Positions 54,519-64,000 of a stretch of 64,000 nucleotides of DNA are shown here, in pieces. The translations under genes were made by a program, and so were the position numbers. This stretch comes from Saccharothrix sp. NRRL B-16348. GTDB lineage: Bacteria > Actinomycetota > Actinomycetes > Mycobacteriales > Pseudonocardiaceae. Position 1 is the stretch's first letter, and each line of letters begins with the position of its first letter. The stretch spans positions 145,152 to 209,151 of the forward strand of contig NZ_LGED01000211.1 in assembly GCF_001280085.1 (NCBI RefSeq). The letters are read 5' to 3'. The notes under the pieces were generated by a model. It saw only the letters and a list, made by a program, of their open reading frames with translations, was not told the origin of the DNA and made no database searches.

Positions 54519-55910
54519 TTAGTGGGGGTTGGCCATGCGGAGGACGTCCAGGGCGCGGTCCAGGTCGGCTTCGGAGAGCTTCGAGGGGACGTGGCCCCGT
54601 TCCAGGACGACCTCGCGGATGGTCTTGCGCTCGCGCAGGGACTGCTTGGCGATCGAGGCGGCTTCCTCGTAGCCCAGGTAGCGGTTCAGGGGGGTCACGA
54701 TGGACGGCGACGACTCGGCGTACTCGCGCATTTGGTCGATCTGCGGCTCGGCGCCGGTCAGGACCTTGTCGGCCAGCAGGCGGGCCACGGCGGCCAGCAG
54801 ACGGGACGATTCCAGGACGTTGCGGGCGATCACGGGCAGCATCACGTTCAGCTGGAAGTTGCCCTGGGAGCCGGCGAACGCGACCGCGGCGTCGTTGCCG
54901 ATGACCTGCGCGACCACCATCATCGTGGCCTCGGAGATCACCGGGTTCACCTTGCCGGGCATGATCGACGAGCCCGGCTGGAGGTCGGGCAGGGCGAGTT
55001 CGCCGAGGCCGGTGCGCGGGCCGGAACCCAGCCACCGCAGGTCGTTCGCGATCTTGTAGAGGCCCACGGCGGTGGCGCGCAGCTGCCCGGAGATCTCCAC
55101 CACGCCGTCCTGCGTGGCCTGCGCCTCGAAGTGGTCGCGCGCCTCGGTCAGCGGCAGGCCCGTGACGGAGGCCAGCTCGGCGGACACGGCCGCGCCGAAG
55201 CCGGCCGGGGCGTTCAGGCCGCTGCCCACGGCCGTGCCGCCGATCGGCAGCTCGGCCAACCGGGGCAGGGACGAGGTGAGGCGCTCGATGCCGTACCGGA
55301 CCTGGGTGGCCCACGCGCCCACCTCCTGGCCCAGGGTGATCGGCACGGCGTCCATCAGGTGCGTCCGACCGGACTTGACCAGGGACGTCCAGTCGGCGGC
55401 ACGGGCGTCCAGCACCGAGACCAGGTGCTCCAGGGCCGGGATGACGTCCCGCGCCACCGCCTCCGTCGCCGCGACCCGCAGCGTCGTCGGGAACGTGTCG
55501 TTGGACGACTGCGACGCGTTGACGTGGTCGTTCGGGTGCACCTCGCGGCCGAGCGCGCGGCTCGCGAGGGTGGCGATGACCTCGTTGGCGTTCATGTTCG
55601 ACGACGTGCCGGACCCCGTCTGGAACACGTCGACCGGGAAGTGCGCGTCGTGCCCGCCCGCCGCGACGGCGTCGGCGGCCGCGGCGATGGCACCGGCGAC
55701 TTCGGGTTCCAGTACCCCCAGCCGCTCGTTCACCCGTGCCGCGGCGGCCTTGAGCAGCCCCAGCGCGCGGATCTGGGCGCGCTCCAGGCCACGTCCGGAG
55801 ATCGGGAAGTTCTCCACCGCGCGCTGCGTCTGCGCACGCCACAGCGCGTCGACCGGCACCTTGACCTCGCCCATGGTGTCGTGCTCGACGCGGTACTCCT
55901 GTTCAGCCAT
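54519..55910 (-). CDS. fumC: class II fumarate hydratase
   Basis: 463 residues from ATG 55910. Class II hallmarks: [17 protein letters not shown] (~190), the catalytic loop [15 protein letters not shown] (~315), and [19 protein letters not shown] near 100, each intact. It interconverts fumarate and malate in the TCA cycle. Corresponds to Rv1098c by position. A 22-residue in-frame extension upstream has no support and is excluded. Repeat array D ends two bases before its stop codon. Confidence 0.95.
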   Translation of the reverse strand: MAEQEYRVEHDTMGEVKVPVDALWRAQTQRAVENFPISGRGLERAQIRALGLLKAAAARVNERLGVLEPEVAGAIAAAADAVAAGGHDAHFPVDVFQTGSGTSSNMNANEVIATLASRALGREVHPNDHVNASQSSNDTFPTTLRVAATEAVARDVIPALEHLVSVLDARAADWTSLVKSGRTHLMDAVPITLGQEVGAWATQVRYGIERLTSSLPRLAELPIGGTAVGSGLNAPAGFGAAVSAELASVTGLPLTEARDHFEAQATQDGVVEISGQLRATAVGLYKIANDLRWLGSGPRTGLGELALPDLQPGSSIMPGKVNPVISEATMMVVAQVIGNDAAVAFAGSQGNFQLNVMLPVIARNVLESSRLLAAVARLLADKVLTGAEPQIDQMREYAESSPSIVTPLNRYLGYEEAASIAKQSLRERKTIREVVLERGHVPSKLSEADLDRALDVLRMANPH

Positions 55911-55989
55911 ACCACCGAGTTTGGACCGCCCGCCGCGGCTCGGCCCGAGAGGGCTGGGAAGAGTGGGCTGGAACACCTATGGTCGAAGG

Positions 55990-56961
55990 ATGGAGCTTGA
56001 GGTCGACCTGCTGATCGTCGGTGCGGGCCCCACTGGGCTGTTCGCGGCGTACTACGCGGGGTTCCGGGACCTGTCCGTCGCGCTGGTCGACGCGCTGCCC
56101 GAGGCCGGCGGCCAGATCACCGCGATGTACCCGGAGAAGATGATCTTCGACGTGGCCGGGTTCCCGGCGGTGCGCGGCCGCGAGCTGGTGAGCGCGCTCG
56201 TGCAGCAGGCGGACCAGTGGAAGCCCACCTACCTGCTCGGCAGGCAGGCCCGTACCTTGTCCGAAGTGGACGGTCGGCTGGAGGTGGGGTTGGCCGACGG
56301 CGGCGTGGTGCGCGCCGGCGCGGTGCTGATCACGGCGGGCATCGGCGAGTTCCGGCCGCGTCCGCTGCCCGCCGGCGACGGCTGGCTGGACCGGGGCATG
56401 GTGCACTTCGTGCCCAAGCTCAACGTGCACACCGGCCAGGACGTGGTGGTCGTGGGCGGCGGCGACTCGGCGTTCGACTGGGCGCTCGCGCTGCACCCGA
56501 TCGCGGCCAGCGTCACGATCGTGCACCGCCGCGCGACGTTCCGGGCGCACCCGCCGACCGTGCGGCAGGTCCGCGAGCTGGGCGTGGAGATCATCACCGA
56601 CGCCGAGGTGCTCGCGCTGCGCGGCGACCCGGACCTGACCGAGGTGGAGCTGGGGCTCAAGGGCGGCGACCGCAAGGTGCTGCCCGCCCAAGCGGTGGTC
56701 GCGGCCCTCGGCTTCACCGCCGACCTCGGCCCGATCGAGTCGTGGGGCCTGGAGCTGGACCACCGGGCGGTGCTGGTGGACACCACCATGCGCACCGCCC
56801 GGGACCGCGTCTACGCGGCGGGCGACGTCGCCCAGTACCCCGGCAAGGTCAAGCTGATCGCCACCGGGTTCGGCGAGGCCGCCACCGCGGTCAACAACAT
56901 CGCCGTGCTGCTCAACCCCGAGGCCCACCTGTTCCCGGGGCACTCCAGCAACGCCGGGTGA
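55990..56961 (+). CDS. ferredoxin/flavodoxin-NADP+ reductase, thioredoxin-reductase-like
   Basis: 323 residues. FAD-binding VGAGPTGLFAAYYAGF (~12-27), NAD(P)-binding VVVGGGDSAFDWALAL (~155), and a second FAD motif YAAGDVAQYPGKVKLIATGFGE (~280); there is no CxxC redox pair, so it is not a true thioredoxin reductase. These TrxR-like FNRs (YumC type) pass electrons from NADPH to ferredoxin. ATG 55990; divergent from fumC with 79 bases between. Confidence 0.92.
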   Translation: MELEVDLLIVGAGPTGLFAAYYAGFRDLSVALVDALPEAGGQITAMYPEKMIFDVAGFPAVRGRELVSALVQQADQWKPTYLLGRQARTLSEVDGRLEVGLADGGVVRAGAVLITAGIGEFRPRPLPAGDGWLDRGMVHFVPKLNVHTGQDVVVVGGGDSAFDWALALHPIAASVTIVHRRATFRAHPPTVRQVRELGVEIITDAEVLALRGDPDLTEVELGLKGGDRKVLPAQAVVAALGFTADLGPIESWGLELDHRAVLVDTTMRTARDRVYAAGDVAQYPGKVKLIATGFGEAATAVNNIAVLLNPEAHLFPGHSSNAG

Positions 56962-57019
56962 AGTTGCGACTTCCGGGCGACTTCACCGCCGTCTGCGGAG
57001 CAGCGGCAATCCAACACGG

Positions 57020-57457
57020 TTAGGGCACGACCTGGACCTGCTCGCCCGCGAACAGGTTGTCGTAGAACACCAATGACTCCTGCGGGCCCAGTCGCACGCA
57101 GCCGTGCGACTGGACGTTCGTGTCACCCTGGTGGAACGCGATGCCGTTCGCGGTGAAGTACACCGCGTTCGGCATCGGTCCGTTGTAAGGCACGCTCCAG
57201 TCGTCCTTCACCTTGCGCAGCACGGGATAGGTGCCGACCGGGGTCTCGTAGCCGGGCATCCCGTGGGACACCCGGACGGGCCCGTAGCTGGCATTCCCGT
57301 TGTAGATGAGCCACGCCTGGTTGGTGGACAGCTGCACGCACGCGCCGTTCTGCACGGAACACGGTGTGCCGGTCGAAGCGGAAGCGGAGCCGGGAGTCGC
57401 GAGGCCGAAGGTCAGGGCCGCCGCGGCTAACGCCGTCGTGCCGAGCGTCTTCCTCAT
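57020..57457 (-). CDS. secreted L,D-transpeptidase, short form
   Basis: 145 residues from ATG 57457 with GAGGAG eight bases upstream. Signal peptide ~1-30 (ASA), then a short motif GTPCSVQNGACVQLSTNQAWL shared (in parts) with the neighbouring paralogue, and the YkuD catalytic region FHQGDTNVQSHGCVRLG with His and Cys. L,D-transpeptidases make 3-3 crosslinks in peptidoglycan or anchor proteins; in this short secreted form they may act outside the cell. Gene pair with the lipoprotein paralogue at 57514, both on the minus strand. Confidence 0.9.
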   Translation of the reverse strand: MRKTLGTTALAAAALTFGLATPGSASASTGTPCSVQNGACVQLSTNQAWLIYNGNASYGPVRVSHGMPGYETPVGTYPVLRKVKDDWSVPYNGPMPNAVYFTANGIAFHQGDTNVQSHGCVRLGPQESLVFYDNLFAGEQVQVVP

Positions 57458-57513
57458 CGCTATCACTCCTCGGTGTCAGGATTACCCACAGAAGAGTGAA
57501 CCGACACGTGGCG

Positions 57514-58113
57514 TTACGCGGCGACCTGGACCTGGTCACCCACCTTGAGGGTGTGGAAGTACTTCGCCGCCGCTTCGCGTGACAGGTGGATGCAGCCGTG
57601 CGACTCCTGGGTGAGGCTGCCCTCGTGGAACGCGATGCCGTTGCTCACGAAGTACGTGGAGTACGGCATCTCGGCCATGCCGAAGTCGCGGCTGTAGTCG
57701 AGCTCGACCTTCCACAGCACGGAGAAGTAGCCGACGGGGGTCTCCCAGCCGGGCTGGCCGGACGTCGTCGGCACCGGCCCGTAGCTGATCTTGCCCCCGC
57801 TGATCAGCCAGGACTCGTTGGTCGACAGCTTCACGCACGCGCCCTCGGTGATGTCGCACGGCGTGCCGGCCACCGTCACCGGCGGAGGCGGCGGCGCGGG
57901 CTGCGGGTCCGGGGTCTTCGTCGTCTCGGTCGTCGGAGCCGGTGACTCCGACGTCGGCGCGGCCGAAGACGACGTCGGCGCGGCCGAAGAGGCAGGCGAA
58001 GAAGACGGCGAAGAAGAGACCGAAGAAGAAGGAGACGTGACCGGGCCCGACGCCTCGGACGTCCCGCAAGCCGTTGCCAGGAAAGCGATCGCCACCAGAG
58101 CTGCTCTGCGCAT
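57514..58113 (-). CDS. lipoprotein L,D-transpeptidase, paralogue of the 57020 gene
   Basis: 199 residues from ATG 58113. Lipobox FLATACG, a Ser/Thr/Ala/Pro linker (~25-80), the same GTPC..GACV.LSTN motif and a YkuD domain with FHEGSLTQESHGCIHLS. It is therefore membrane-anchored while its neighbour is secreted, so the pair probably divides labour between the membrane face and the outer wall. Tandem paralogues, separated by 56 bases. Upstream a hairpin (58203-58238) ends the protease transcript. Confidence 0.92.
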   Translation of the reverse strand: MRRAALVAIAFLATACGTSEASGPVTSPSSSVSSSPSSSPASSAAPTSSSAAPTSESPAPTTETTKTPDPQPAPPPPPVTVAGTPCDITEGACVKLSTNESWLISGGKISYGPVPTTSGQPGWETPVGYFSVLWKVELDYSRDFGMAEMPYSTYFVSNGIAFHEGSLTQESHGCIHLSREAAAKYFHTLKVGDQVQVAA

Positions 58114-58202
58114 CGCGCAAACCCCCCAAGATCGTGCTGTGTACTGACCCTGGAGACGCCGTCCCGAACGCCCTGGTTGCAGGCCCATCGGTAACGAATT
58201 GG

Positions 58203-58238
58203 GAAGGGCCGCCCCACCCGGAGGAGGGACGGCCCTTC
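58203..58238 (-). terminator. hairpin terminator after the S1 protease
   Basis: GAAGGGCCG at 58203-58211 pairs perfectly with 58230-58238; an 18-base loop. It lies 19 bases past the protease stop on the minus strand. Confidence 0.65.
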
Positions 58239-58257
58239 GAACGCGAGGTCGAGCGGG

Positions 58258-59025
58258 CTAGACCGCGCCCGCGTACTGCCCGATCCACGAGCGGAACGCC
58301 GGCACGTCCATGTAGATCGACGGGCCGGTGGCGCAGGTGGAGCTGTTGTTGCCCGCGCGGCTGGTGGCGCCGACCAGCTGCCACACGCCGTTCACGGACT
58401 TGACCTGCGGGCCGCCCGAGTCGCCGTAGCAGGCGCCCGAGTTGCCGTTCGGGTTGTTCGTGCAGATCTCGTACGAGCCGTAGATGCCCAGGCAGCGGCT
58501 GTCCGCCACGATCGACGTGTTCAGCTCCTGCAAGGTCACCGGCGCGCCGCAGCCACCGCGCGGTGCGCACGTCTGGCCCCACCCGATGATGCGGGTGGCC
58601 GTGCCGGTCGCGCCGGACGTCGACGCCACCGCGATGGGCGTCTGGCTCACCGAGGTGGCCAGGCGCACGAGCGCGATGTCGTACGACGAGTGGGTCACGA
58701 CCTGGGCCCCGGACGCGACCGTGCCGCCGCTGGTGCGGTTGGTCGTGCCGATGCGGGCCCGGATGGAGGACGCCGACCGGCCTTGCACGCAGTGCTTGGC
58801 CGTGACGACCCAGTTGGCCTTGATCAGCGAGCCGCCGCAGAAGTGGCTGCCCGTGGTGCTCTGCAGGGACACCATCCACGAGTAGGTCTGCGTGGCGTTG
58901 CCGCCGCCCACGATGAACGGGGTGACGCCGCCGTCGGTCGCCGGGGCCGCCGCCGCCCCGGCCGCCGTGGCGAAAGCCGCTCCGACCGCCACCGCGAAGG
59001 CGGTGAACAGGGTACGAACCTTCAT
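58258..59025 (-). CDS. secreted trypsin-like serine protease, S1 family
   Basis: 255 residues from ATG 59025 (GAGAGGAAG upstream). Signal peptide ~1-28, a short propeptide, and the mature enzyme begins at FIVGGG as in trypsin zymogens. Catalytic triad: His in TAKHCVQG, Asp in [10 protein letters not shown], Ser in YGDSGGPQV; cysteines as expected for disulfides. Extracellular proteolysis for nutrition or development. Intact and monocistronic; common in Pseudonocardiaceae and Streptomyces. Confidence 0.95.
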   Translation of the reverse strand: MKVRTLFTAFAVAVGAAFATAAGAAAAPATDGGVTPFIVGGGNATQTYSWMVSLQSTTGSHFCGGSLIKANWVVTAKHCVQGRSASSIRARIGTTNRTSGGTVASGAQVVTHSSYDIALVRLATSVSQTPIAVASTSGATGTATRIIGWGQTCAPRGGCGAPVTLQELNTSIVADSRCLGIYGSYEICTNNPNGNSGACYGDSGGPQVKSVNGVWQLVGATSRAGNNSSTCATGPSIYMDVPAFRSWIGQYAGAV

Positions 59026-59173
59026 CACTTCCTCTCCGTCCCCGGCGCAGGGTGCTCGGGGACGGAACGGAAACTAGGGATGAACGCGGCGTGATCGCCA
59101 CAGCCGATCGGCCGGTAACGCTCGGTTCACAGTTGACAGCGCTCGGTGGCAGTCGGCCCAACGGCCGGAGCGG

Positions 59174-60229
59174 CTACGGGAGCGGCGGGAGCGCGTCCTC
59201 ACCCGTGGACGGGATGTCGAAGTCGACCGACGAGTACTCGCGCAGCTTGGTGAGCCGGTGGAAGCCGTCGATCATCCGCACCGTGCCCGACTTCGAGCGC
59301 ATCACGATCGACTGGGTCGTGCAGCCGCCCGCCCGGTAGTGCACGCCGCGCACCAGGTCGCCGTCCGTCACGCCGGTCGCGCAGAAGAACACGTTGTCGC
59401 CGCGCACCAGGTCGTCGGTCAGCAGCACGCGGTCCAGGTCGTGGCCCGCGTCCAGCGCCTTCCGCCGCTCGTCGTCGTCCTTGGGCCACAGCTTCGCCTG
59501 GATCGCGCCACCCATGCACTTCAGCGCCGCCGCCGCGATGATCCCCTCCGGCGTGCCGCCGATGCCGACCAGCAGGTCGATGCCGGTGTTCGGCCGGGCC
59601 GCCGAGATCGCGCCCGCCACGTCGCCGTCGGAGATGAAGTGGATCCGCGCGCCCGCCGCGCGCACCTCGCCGACCAGCGACTCGTGCCGCGGCCGGTCCA
59701 GGATGCACACCGTCACGTCGGAGACGTCGCTGTGCTTCGCCTTCGCGATCCGGCGGATGTTCTCCGCGATCGGCGCGGTGATGTCGATGACGTCCGCCGC
59801 CTCCGGCCCGGTGGCGAGCTTCTCCATGTAGAACACGGCCGACGGGTCGAACATCGCGCCCCGCTCGGCCACCGCGAGCACCGCCAACGCGTTCGGCATG
59901 CCCTTGGCCATCAACGTGGTGCCGTCGATCGGGTCGACCGCCACGTCGCACTCGGGGCCGTTGCCGTCGCCGACCTCCTCGCCGTTGAACAGCATGGGCG
60001 CCTCGTCCTTCTCGCCCTCGCCGATCACCACCACGCCGCGCATCGACACGGTGCCGATCAGCTTGCGCATGGCGTCCACCGCCGCGCCGTCGCCGCCGTT
60101 CTTGTCGCCGCGGCCCACCCAGCGCCCGGCGGCCATCGCGGCCGCCTCGGTCACCCGGACGAGCTCCAGCGCGAGGTTCCGGTCGGGTGCCTCGCGCCGA
60201 CGCTCGGACGGGCTGCTGCCTGTGACCAT
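59174..60229 (-). CDS. glpX: fructose-1,6-bisphosphatase class II (GlpX)
   Basis: 351 residues. Metal-site motifs [13 protein letters not shown] (~70), [13 protein letters not shown] (~96) and [14 protein letters not shown] (~215) are intact. In actinobacteria GlpX is the main gluconeogenic FBPase. Matches Rv1099c by position. ATG 60229 lies 54 bases from xseB. The preceding 148-bp gap next to the protease (59026-59173) shows nothing notable. Confidence 0.95.
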   Translation of the reverse strand: MVTGSSPSERRREAPDRNLALELVRVTEAAAMAAGRWVGRGDKNGGDGAAVDAMRKLIGTVSMRGVVVIGEGEKDEAPMLFNGEEVGDGNGPECDVAVDPIDGTTLMAKGMPNALAVLAVAERGAMFDPSAVFYMEKLATGPEAADVIDITAPIAENIRRIAKAKHSDVSDVTVCILDRPRHESLVGEVRAAGARIHFISDGDVAGAISAARPNTGIDLLVGIGGTPEGIIAAAALKCMGGAIQAKLWPKDDDERRKALDAGHDLDRVLLTDDLVRGDNVFFCATGVTDGDLVRGVHYRAGGCTTQSIVMRSKSGTVRMIDGFHRLTKLREYSSVDFDIPSTGEDALPPLP

Positions 60230-60283
60230 GACGTTCCTCCTGCGACTGCGATTACCGGCCGGTAGACCAATCCTCGCACGTCA

Positions 60284-60493
60284 TCACGCCTCGGCCACGT
60301 CCTCCTCGGTCACACTGAGTGCTTGATCGATCCGTTCCCGGGCGCCCGCGAGCTGCCGCTCGCACGTCTTCGCCAGGGCCTCGCCGCGTTCCCACAGCGC
60401 CAGCGACTCCTCCAGCGACAGGCCGCCCGCCTCCAACCTGCGGACCACCTCCACCAACTCGTCCCTGGCCTGCTCGTAGCCCGGCTCGCTCAC
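60284..60493 (-). CDS. xseB: exodeoxyribonuclease VII small subunit
   Basis: 69 residues: GTG 60493 overlaps the previous stop by four bases (GTGA). The XseB pattern [26 protein letters not shown], given in part, and [15 protein letters not shown] is complete. It partners the XseA subunit to degrade single-stranded DNA in repair. Order here is lipid-droplet protein, xseA, hypothetical, xseB on one transcript, as in H37Rv (Rv1109c-Rv1107c) with one extra gene. Confidence 0.94.
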   Translation of the reverse strand: MSEPGYEQARDELVEVVRRLEAGGLSLEESLALWERGEALAKTCERQLAGARERIDQALSVTEEDVAEA

Positions 60494-60897
60494 GTGGACA
60501 ACTTCCCCAATCGGTTCTGGACGTGCACCACGACGGTCGCGACCGCCTGGTCGTACCCGATGAACGCCTCGGCGAACTCCGCGCCGTCACCTTCGCGCAC
60601 GGCGTCGTCGATGCGGTGCTCGGCGGCCGCGACCCGCCTGCGGTGCACCGAGCCGTGGCCCAGCCACCAGCGCATCCCGGCGTAGCCGGACGTCGCCTCG
60701 GACAGGTCGTGCAACCGGTTGATCAACGCCTGCCTGCCCGACGTGCAGCCGGCCACCAAGGACAGCCAGCAGTCGGCGGCGGCCTGGTCGGCCGACACGG
60801 CGCGGCTGCGCACGGCGTCGGCGCCGTCGTCGTCGGCCTCACCCGCGGCGGCCACCGTCAAGGGCAGGAACGTCGGCTCACGTGCCGGGTTCGGCAC
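60490..60897 (-). CDS. hypothetical protein between xseA and xseB
   Basis: 135 residues from GTG 60897, which lies 20 bases inside the end of xseA; its stop overlaps the xseB start by 4 bases. A mainly helical protein: [29 protein letters not shown] (in part), [29 protein letters not shown] and [20 protein letters not shown]. No domain recognised and no signal peptide. It is absent from the corresponding H37Rv operon as I remember it, yet its tight overlaps on both sides suggest long co-residence. It may be linked to ExoVII function or simply embedded. Confidence 0.8.
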   Translation of the reverse strand: MPNPAREPTFLPLTVAAAGEADDDGADAVRSRAVSADQAAADCWLSLVAGCTSGRQALINRLHDLSEATSGYAGMRWWLGHGSVHRRRVAAAEHRIDDAVREGDGAEFAEAFIGYDQAVATVVVHVQNRLGKLST

Positions 60898-62149
60898 CAC
60901 CGCCTCCTTCGTGTGCGTCGGCGCCGTCCCCGTCGGAGGTGACGACCGCGTGCACGGCGCCGTCGGCCACACGCACCCTCAGCCGGGTGCCCGCGGGAGC
61001 TTGGGAGGTCGAGCGGAGCACACCGTCGACCCCGTCGGGGGTGACGAGCTGGATCACCGCGTACCCCCGCGCCAGCGTGGCGGCAGGCCCGAGGGTCGTC
61101 AAGCGCGCCGTGGTGGCGACCAAGCCGGACGTCTCCGAGTCGAGCCGGTTCCGCACCGCCCGCCGGGCGCGTTCCCGCAGCCGGTCCACGTCCTCGGCGC
61201 GCCGGTCCAGCGGGCCGTGCGGGTCGGCGAGCGCGGGTCGCGTGCGGAGGGACGCGAGCAGCTTGCGCTCCCGGTCCACCCAGCCGTGCAGGGCGCGCCT
61301 GCTGCGGTCGCGCAGCTGGCGGATCCGCTCGCCCTCCTCCGCGACGTCCGGCACCACCCGCTTGCCCGCGTCGGTCGGCGTGGAGCACCGCAGGTCCGCC
61401 ACGTGGTCCACCAGCGGGGTGTCCGGCTCGTGCCCGATCGCGGACAGCACCGGCGTGCGGCACTGCGCCACCGCCCGGCACAGCGCCTCGTCCGAGAACG
61501 GCAGCAGGTCCTCGACGCTGCCGCCGCCGCGGGCCAGCACGATGACGTCCACCTCGGGGTCGCGGTCCAGAGTCGACAGTGCGGTGAGGATCTGCGGCAC
61601 GGCCAACGCCCCTTGCACCGCGACGTTGACCACCCGGAACCGGGCGCCCGGCCAGCGCGCGTGCGCGTTGGTCAGCACGTCCCGCTCGGCGGCCGACGCG
61701 CGCCCCGTGACGAGTCCGATTTTGTTCGGCAGGAACGGCGGCTTGCGCTTGCGCCGCGGGTCGAACAGGCCCTCCGCGTTGAGGAGCTTGCGCAGCCGTT
61801 CGATGCGGGCCAGCAGTTCGCCGATGCCGACCTGCCGGATCTCGTCGACGCGCAGGCTCAGCGTGCCGCGGTTGGGGAAGAAGTTGGGCTTGCCGTGCAC
61901 CACGACCCGGCTGCCCTCGGACAGCTGCAGCTCGCGCACCATGCCCACGGGCGCGGTCAGCTGCATCGACATGTCCACGGAGGGGTCACGCAGGGTGAGG
62001 AACGCCGTCGCCGTGCCCGGACGCGCGCTCAGCTGGGTGACCTGGCCCTCCACCCACACGTCGCCGAGCCGGTTGATCCAGTCGAAGATCTTGCGCGCGA
62101 CCGTGCGCACCGGCCACGGGTTCTCGGGGCTGGACTTCTCGTCGGTCAC
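60878..62149 (-). CDS. xseA: exodeoxyribonuclease VII large subunit
   Basis: 423 residues from GTG 62149 ([20 protein letters not shown]), overlapping the upstream stop (GTGA). N-terminal OB fold ([28 protein letters not shown]), the catalytic domain with [36 protein letters not shown] and [17 protein letters not shown], and a C-terminal helical stalk ([19 protein letters not shown]). Full-length. It degrades ssDNA with XseB. Confidence 0.95.
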   Translation of the reverse strand: MTDEKSSPENPWPVRTVARKIFDWINRLGDVWVEGQVTQLSARPGTATAFLTLRDPSVDMSMQLTAPVGMVRELQLSEGSRVVVHGKPNFFPNRGTLSLRVDEIRQVGIGELLARIERLRKLLNAEGLFDPRRKRKPPFLPNKIGLVTGRASAAERDVLTNAHARWPGARFRVVNVAVQGALAVPQILTALSTLDRDPEVDVIVLARGGGSVEDLLPFSDEALCRAVAQCRTPVLSAIGHEPDTPLVDHVADLRCSTPTDAGKRVVPDVAEEGERIRQLRDRSRRALHGWVDRERKLLASLRTRPALADPHGPLDRRAEDVDRLRERARRAVRNRLDSETSGLVATTARLTTLGPAATLARGYAVIQLVTPDGVDGVLRSTSQAPAGTRLRVRVADGAVHAVVTSDGDGADAHEGGGGAEPGT

Positions 62150-62631
62150 GAGCTCTTGAGGTTCGCGATGCGGCGGGTGAGCATGCCGGTGAACTCGGGC
62201 CGGGCGGCGTGCGTGCGCTCGTGCGCGAGCAGCTGCTCCAGATCCTCCGCGGACAGGGTGCGCAGACGTGCCCTGAGCTGCGCCAACGACAGCTCGTCGT
62301 AGTTCGGCAGCACGGCGGGCGGCTCGGCGGCCAACGCCTGCTCCTCCTCCGCCCACGGGTCCTCGGCCTGGACCGGCGGCGTCTCCGGCTCGTCCTCGTC
62401 GAACGTCGCCCACTCGGGCTCCTGCTCCACGGGGCGCAGCACGGACAGCACCTCGTCACCCTTGATTGCGAGTTCCGTCACCTGCTGCTGCACGCGCATG
62501 GACACCCGCAGGGCCTCACTGACCACGGTGACCGGGAGGCCCGCGAGTTGCTGCGGGAGCTTCCGGGCCTGCTCGACGGCGGTGACCGCCAGTCCCGCGG
62601 CCAGGCGGACGGTCAGGGGCAGTGGCTTCAT
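62146..62631 (-). CDS. lipid droplet-associated (MLDS-like) protein
   Basis: 161 residues. An N-terminal amphipathic helix region ([33 protein letters not shown], in parts) and [22 protein letters not shown], an acidic middle ([17 protein letters not shown] in part), and a helical C-terminus ([31 protein letters not shown]). This matches the Rv1109c/RHA1 lipid-droplet protein family, expected to coat triacylglycerol droplets. First gene of the xse operon, overlapping xseA. Its divergent neighbour is ispH. Confidence 0.88.
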   Translation of the reverse strand: MKPLPLTVRLAAGLAVTAVEQARKLPQQLAGLPVTVVSEALRVSMRVQQQVTELAIKGDEVLSVLRPVEQEPEWATFDEDEPETPPVQAEDPWAEEEQALAAEPPAVLPNYDELSLAQLRARLRTLSAEDLEQLLAHERTHAARPEFTGMLTRRIANLKSS

Positions 62632-62695
62632 GCCCTACAGCCTGCCGCAGTCGGCCGTCCGATGCCTACATCCGGCACGCCGTACCCTGGTGGCC

Positions 62696-63640
62696 ATGGA
62701 CAAGCGAGTGCTCCTGGCCAAGCCGCGTGGCTACTGCGCCGGCGTGGACCGTGCCGTCGTGACCGTGGAGAAGGCGCTGGAGCAGTACGGCGCGCCGGTC
62801 TACGTGCGCAAGGAGATCGTCCACAACAAGCACGTCGTGGAGACGCTGTCCCGGCGCGGCGCGATCTTCGTCGACGAGACCGACGAGGTTCCTGAGGGCG
62901 CTCTCGTGGTGTTCTCAGCGCACGGCGTGTCGCCCGCCGTGCACGAGGAGGCGGCGGATCGCGGTCTGCGGACGATCGACGCCACCTGCCCGTTGGTGAC
63001 GAAGGTCCACAACGAGGCCAAGCGGTTCGCCCGCGAGGACTACGACATCCTGCTGATCGGCCACGAAGGGCACGAGGAGGTCGAGGGCACGTACGGCGAG
63101 GCGCCCTCCCACATCCAGCTCGTGGACACCGCCGAGGACGTCGACAAGGTCGTCGTGCGCGATCCGTCCAAGGTGGTCTGGCTCTCGCAGACCACGCTGT
63201 CCGTCGACGAGACGATGGTGCGGGTGCGGCAGCTGCAGGACCGGTTCCCGGATCTGCAGGAGCCGCCGTCGGACGACATCTGCTACGCGACGTCCAACCG
63301 GCAGACCGCCGTGAAGACGATGGCGCCGGAGTGCGACCTGGTGCTGGTGGTCGGGTCGAAGAACTCGTCCAACTCCGTGCGGCTGGTCGAGGTGGCGCTG
63401 CAGGCGGGCGCGCGGGCGTCGTACCTGATCGACTACGCGAACGAGGTCGACGTGGCGTGGTTGGAGGGCGTGACGACGGTCGGCGTGACGTCGGGCGCGT
63501 CGGTGCCGGACATCCTGGTGATGGAGCTGCTGGAGTTCCTGGCCGGGCACGGGTACGGGAACGTCGAGGAGATCACCACGGCGAACGAGAAGATCGCCTT
63601 CGCCCTGCCGCGCGAGTTGCGCAAGGACATGGTCCGGTAG
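62696..63640 (+). CDS. ispH: 4-hydroxy-3-methylbut-2-enyl diphosphate reductase (IspH/LytB)
   Basis: 314 residues. The three Fe-S cysteines are at 14 ([10 protein letters not shown]), 98 ([11 protein letters not shown]) and 196 ([11 protein letters not shown]), with the catalytic EGH region and [10 protein letters not shown] intact. It performs the last step of the MEP pathway to isopentenyl diphosphate. Equivalent of Rv1110 (lytB2), divergent from the lipid-droplet gene as in mycobacteria. ATG 62696; closed by a T-tailed hairpin. Confidence 0.95.
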   Translation: MDKRVLLAKPRGYCAGVDRAVVTVEKALEQYGAPVYVRKEIVHNKHVVETLSRRGAIFVDETDEVPEGALVVFSAHGVSPAVHEEAADRGLRTIDATCPLVTKVHNEAKRFAREDYDILLIGHEGHEEVEGTYGEAPSHIQLVDTAEDVDKVVVRDPSKVVWLSQTTLSVDETMVRVRQLQDRFPDLQEPPSDDICYATSNRQTAVKTMAPECDLVLVVGSKNSSNSVRLVEVALQAGARASYLIDYANEVDVAWLEGVTTVGVTSGASVPDILVMELLEFLAGHGYGNVEEITTANEKIAFALPRELRKDMVR

Positions 63641-63657
63641 GGCGGTTGACTTACGGG

Positions 63658-63700
63658 GAAGCGCCTCACGCCGGTGTTCTGCGGTGGGGGCGCTTCTTTT
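63658..63700 (+). terminator. rho-independent terminator after ispH
   Basis: GAAGCGCC at 63658-63665 pairs with GGCGCTTC at 63689-63696, with internal CACGCCGG/CCG..GTG pairing, followed by TTTT at 63697-63700. Confidence 0.8.
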
Positions 63701-63806
63701 GTGGGGGGAAAGTTTAGAGCTTTTAAAAGCATGTCCTCGCCGGACGGGCAGATCAGCAGGATGACCCCGACTGCCCTGGTCGTGTGTCCGGGTCCGTCGT
63801 TGGTCC

Positions 63807-63960
63807 GGGTTTCGTGTCATCCCACCGACCTCCACAAGGGCTACCACACGTATCAAGGGGGGCGCAGCCCACAGTCGATGCCGACAGGCATTGGTGGACA
63901 CGCGCCCCCCTTGACACGCGCGGTAGGGCTGCGCCAGGTCGGCGGGATGACACGGAACCC
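63807..63960. repeat. nested inverted-repeat element
   Basis: An outer inverted repeat of 25 bp (63807-63831 with 63936-63960, two mismatches) encloses a second of 13 bp, perfect (TCAAGGGGGGCGC at 63853-63865 with 63902-63914) and a third of 10 bp (GGCGCAGCCC at 63861-63870 with 63926-63935) that competes with it. The remainder of 63641-64000 shows no convincing gene; two short candidate frames were rejected. Confidence 0.7.
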
Positions 63961-64000
63961 TCGCTCTGAGGAAAAGAGCCGCCAGTGGACTGGTTCGGGG

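Noticed and set aside
63784..63969. Short plus-strand frame of about 61 codons near the right edge
   Set aside because: It spans the nested inverted repeats, lacks a ribosome site and has the composition of structured non-coding DNA.

Overview
The window is very GC-rich and reads as chromosome from a mycothiol-producing actinomycete. The best fit is the family Pseudonocardiaceae (Saccharothrix, Lentzea, Actinosynnema or Umezawaea type); this is inferred from codon use, GTG starts, mca (mycothiol conjugate amidase), GuaB1, glpX and gene order, not from a search. From memory of Mycobacterium tuberculosis H37Rv, much of the right two thirds follows the order Rv1074c to Rv1110: thiolase, SGNH esterase, cbs, RDD/Pra protein, metB, greA, DUF4307, mca, small membrane protein, DUF255 thioredoxin protein, hemolysin III, Z-prenyl synthase, then phoH2, fumarase, glpX, xseB, xseA, lipid-droplet protein and ispH. 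Genes that interrupt this order are accessory.

Left part (1-10,100): the end of a Dpp/Opp peptide importer (two ATPases), an S10 serine carboxypeptidase and a family-5 uracil-DNA glycosylase (UDG). A two-gene module resembling a type IV toxin-antitoxin pair (AbiEi-like regulator with a nuclease-fold domain plus a nucleotidyltransferase) sits exactly at the 3' end of the UDG gene. It is bracketed by an 80-bp direct repeat of that 3' end, as expected of gene-restoring integration. Next come a zinc-ligand-rich small protein and a four-gene DUF4129/MoxR/DUF58 operon.

10,100-25,100: type II NADH dehydrogenase; a three-gene cassette that looks like an undescribed RiPP locus (40-residue peptide, ATP-grasp ligase, SagB-type oxidoreductase); a tRNA gene with anticodon UAA but no long variable arm; a DUF885 hydrolase; a NarL-type two-component system; a complete pqqA-C-D-E-B operon for pyrroloquinoline quinone; a deacetylase-like exported protein; and a class F sortase with a probable surface substrate.

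25,100-47,900: a Bax-inhibitor-1 protein and the conserved central block (thiolase through Z-prenyl synthase, with transsulfuration genes cbs and metB, hppD with a divergent Lrp-type regulator, greA and mca). It is followed by two paralogous small secreted acidic proteins, a second DUF885 protein, PhoH2 and a Pr6Pr membrane protein.

47,900-64,000: guaB1, a lipoprotein, ATP-dependent DNA ligase, a divergent MocR regulator/EamA exporter pair, fumarase, an FNR-type flavoprotein, two L,D-transpeptidases, a trypsin-like protease, glpX, the xseB-xseA operon and ispH.

Four intergenic sites (9,945; 26,168; 32,598; 54,379) carry arrays of a 22-bp repeat whose core is GAACGTAGGACACGCG. They have distinct cap units, may be single-orientation or folded back on themselves, and abut or overlap gene 3' ends. 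I do not recognise this repeat family. The repeat arrays, the UDG-flanked module and the RiPP-like cassette with its nearby unusual tRNA are the most novel items here.
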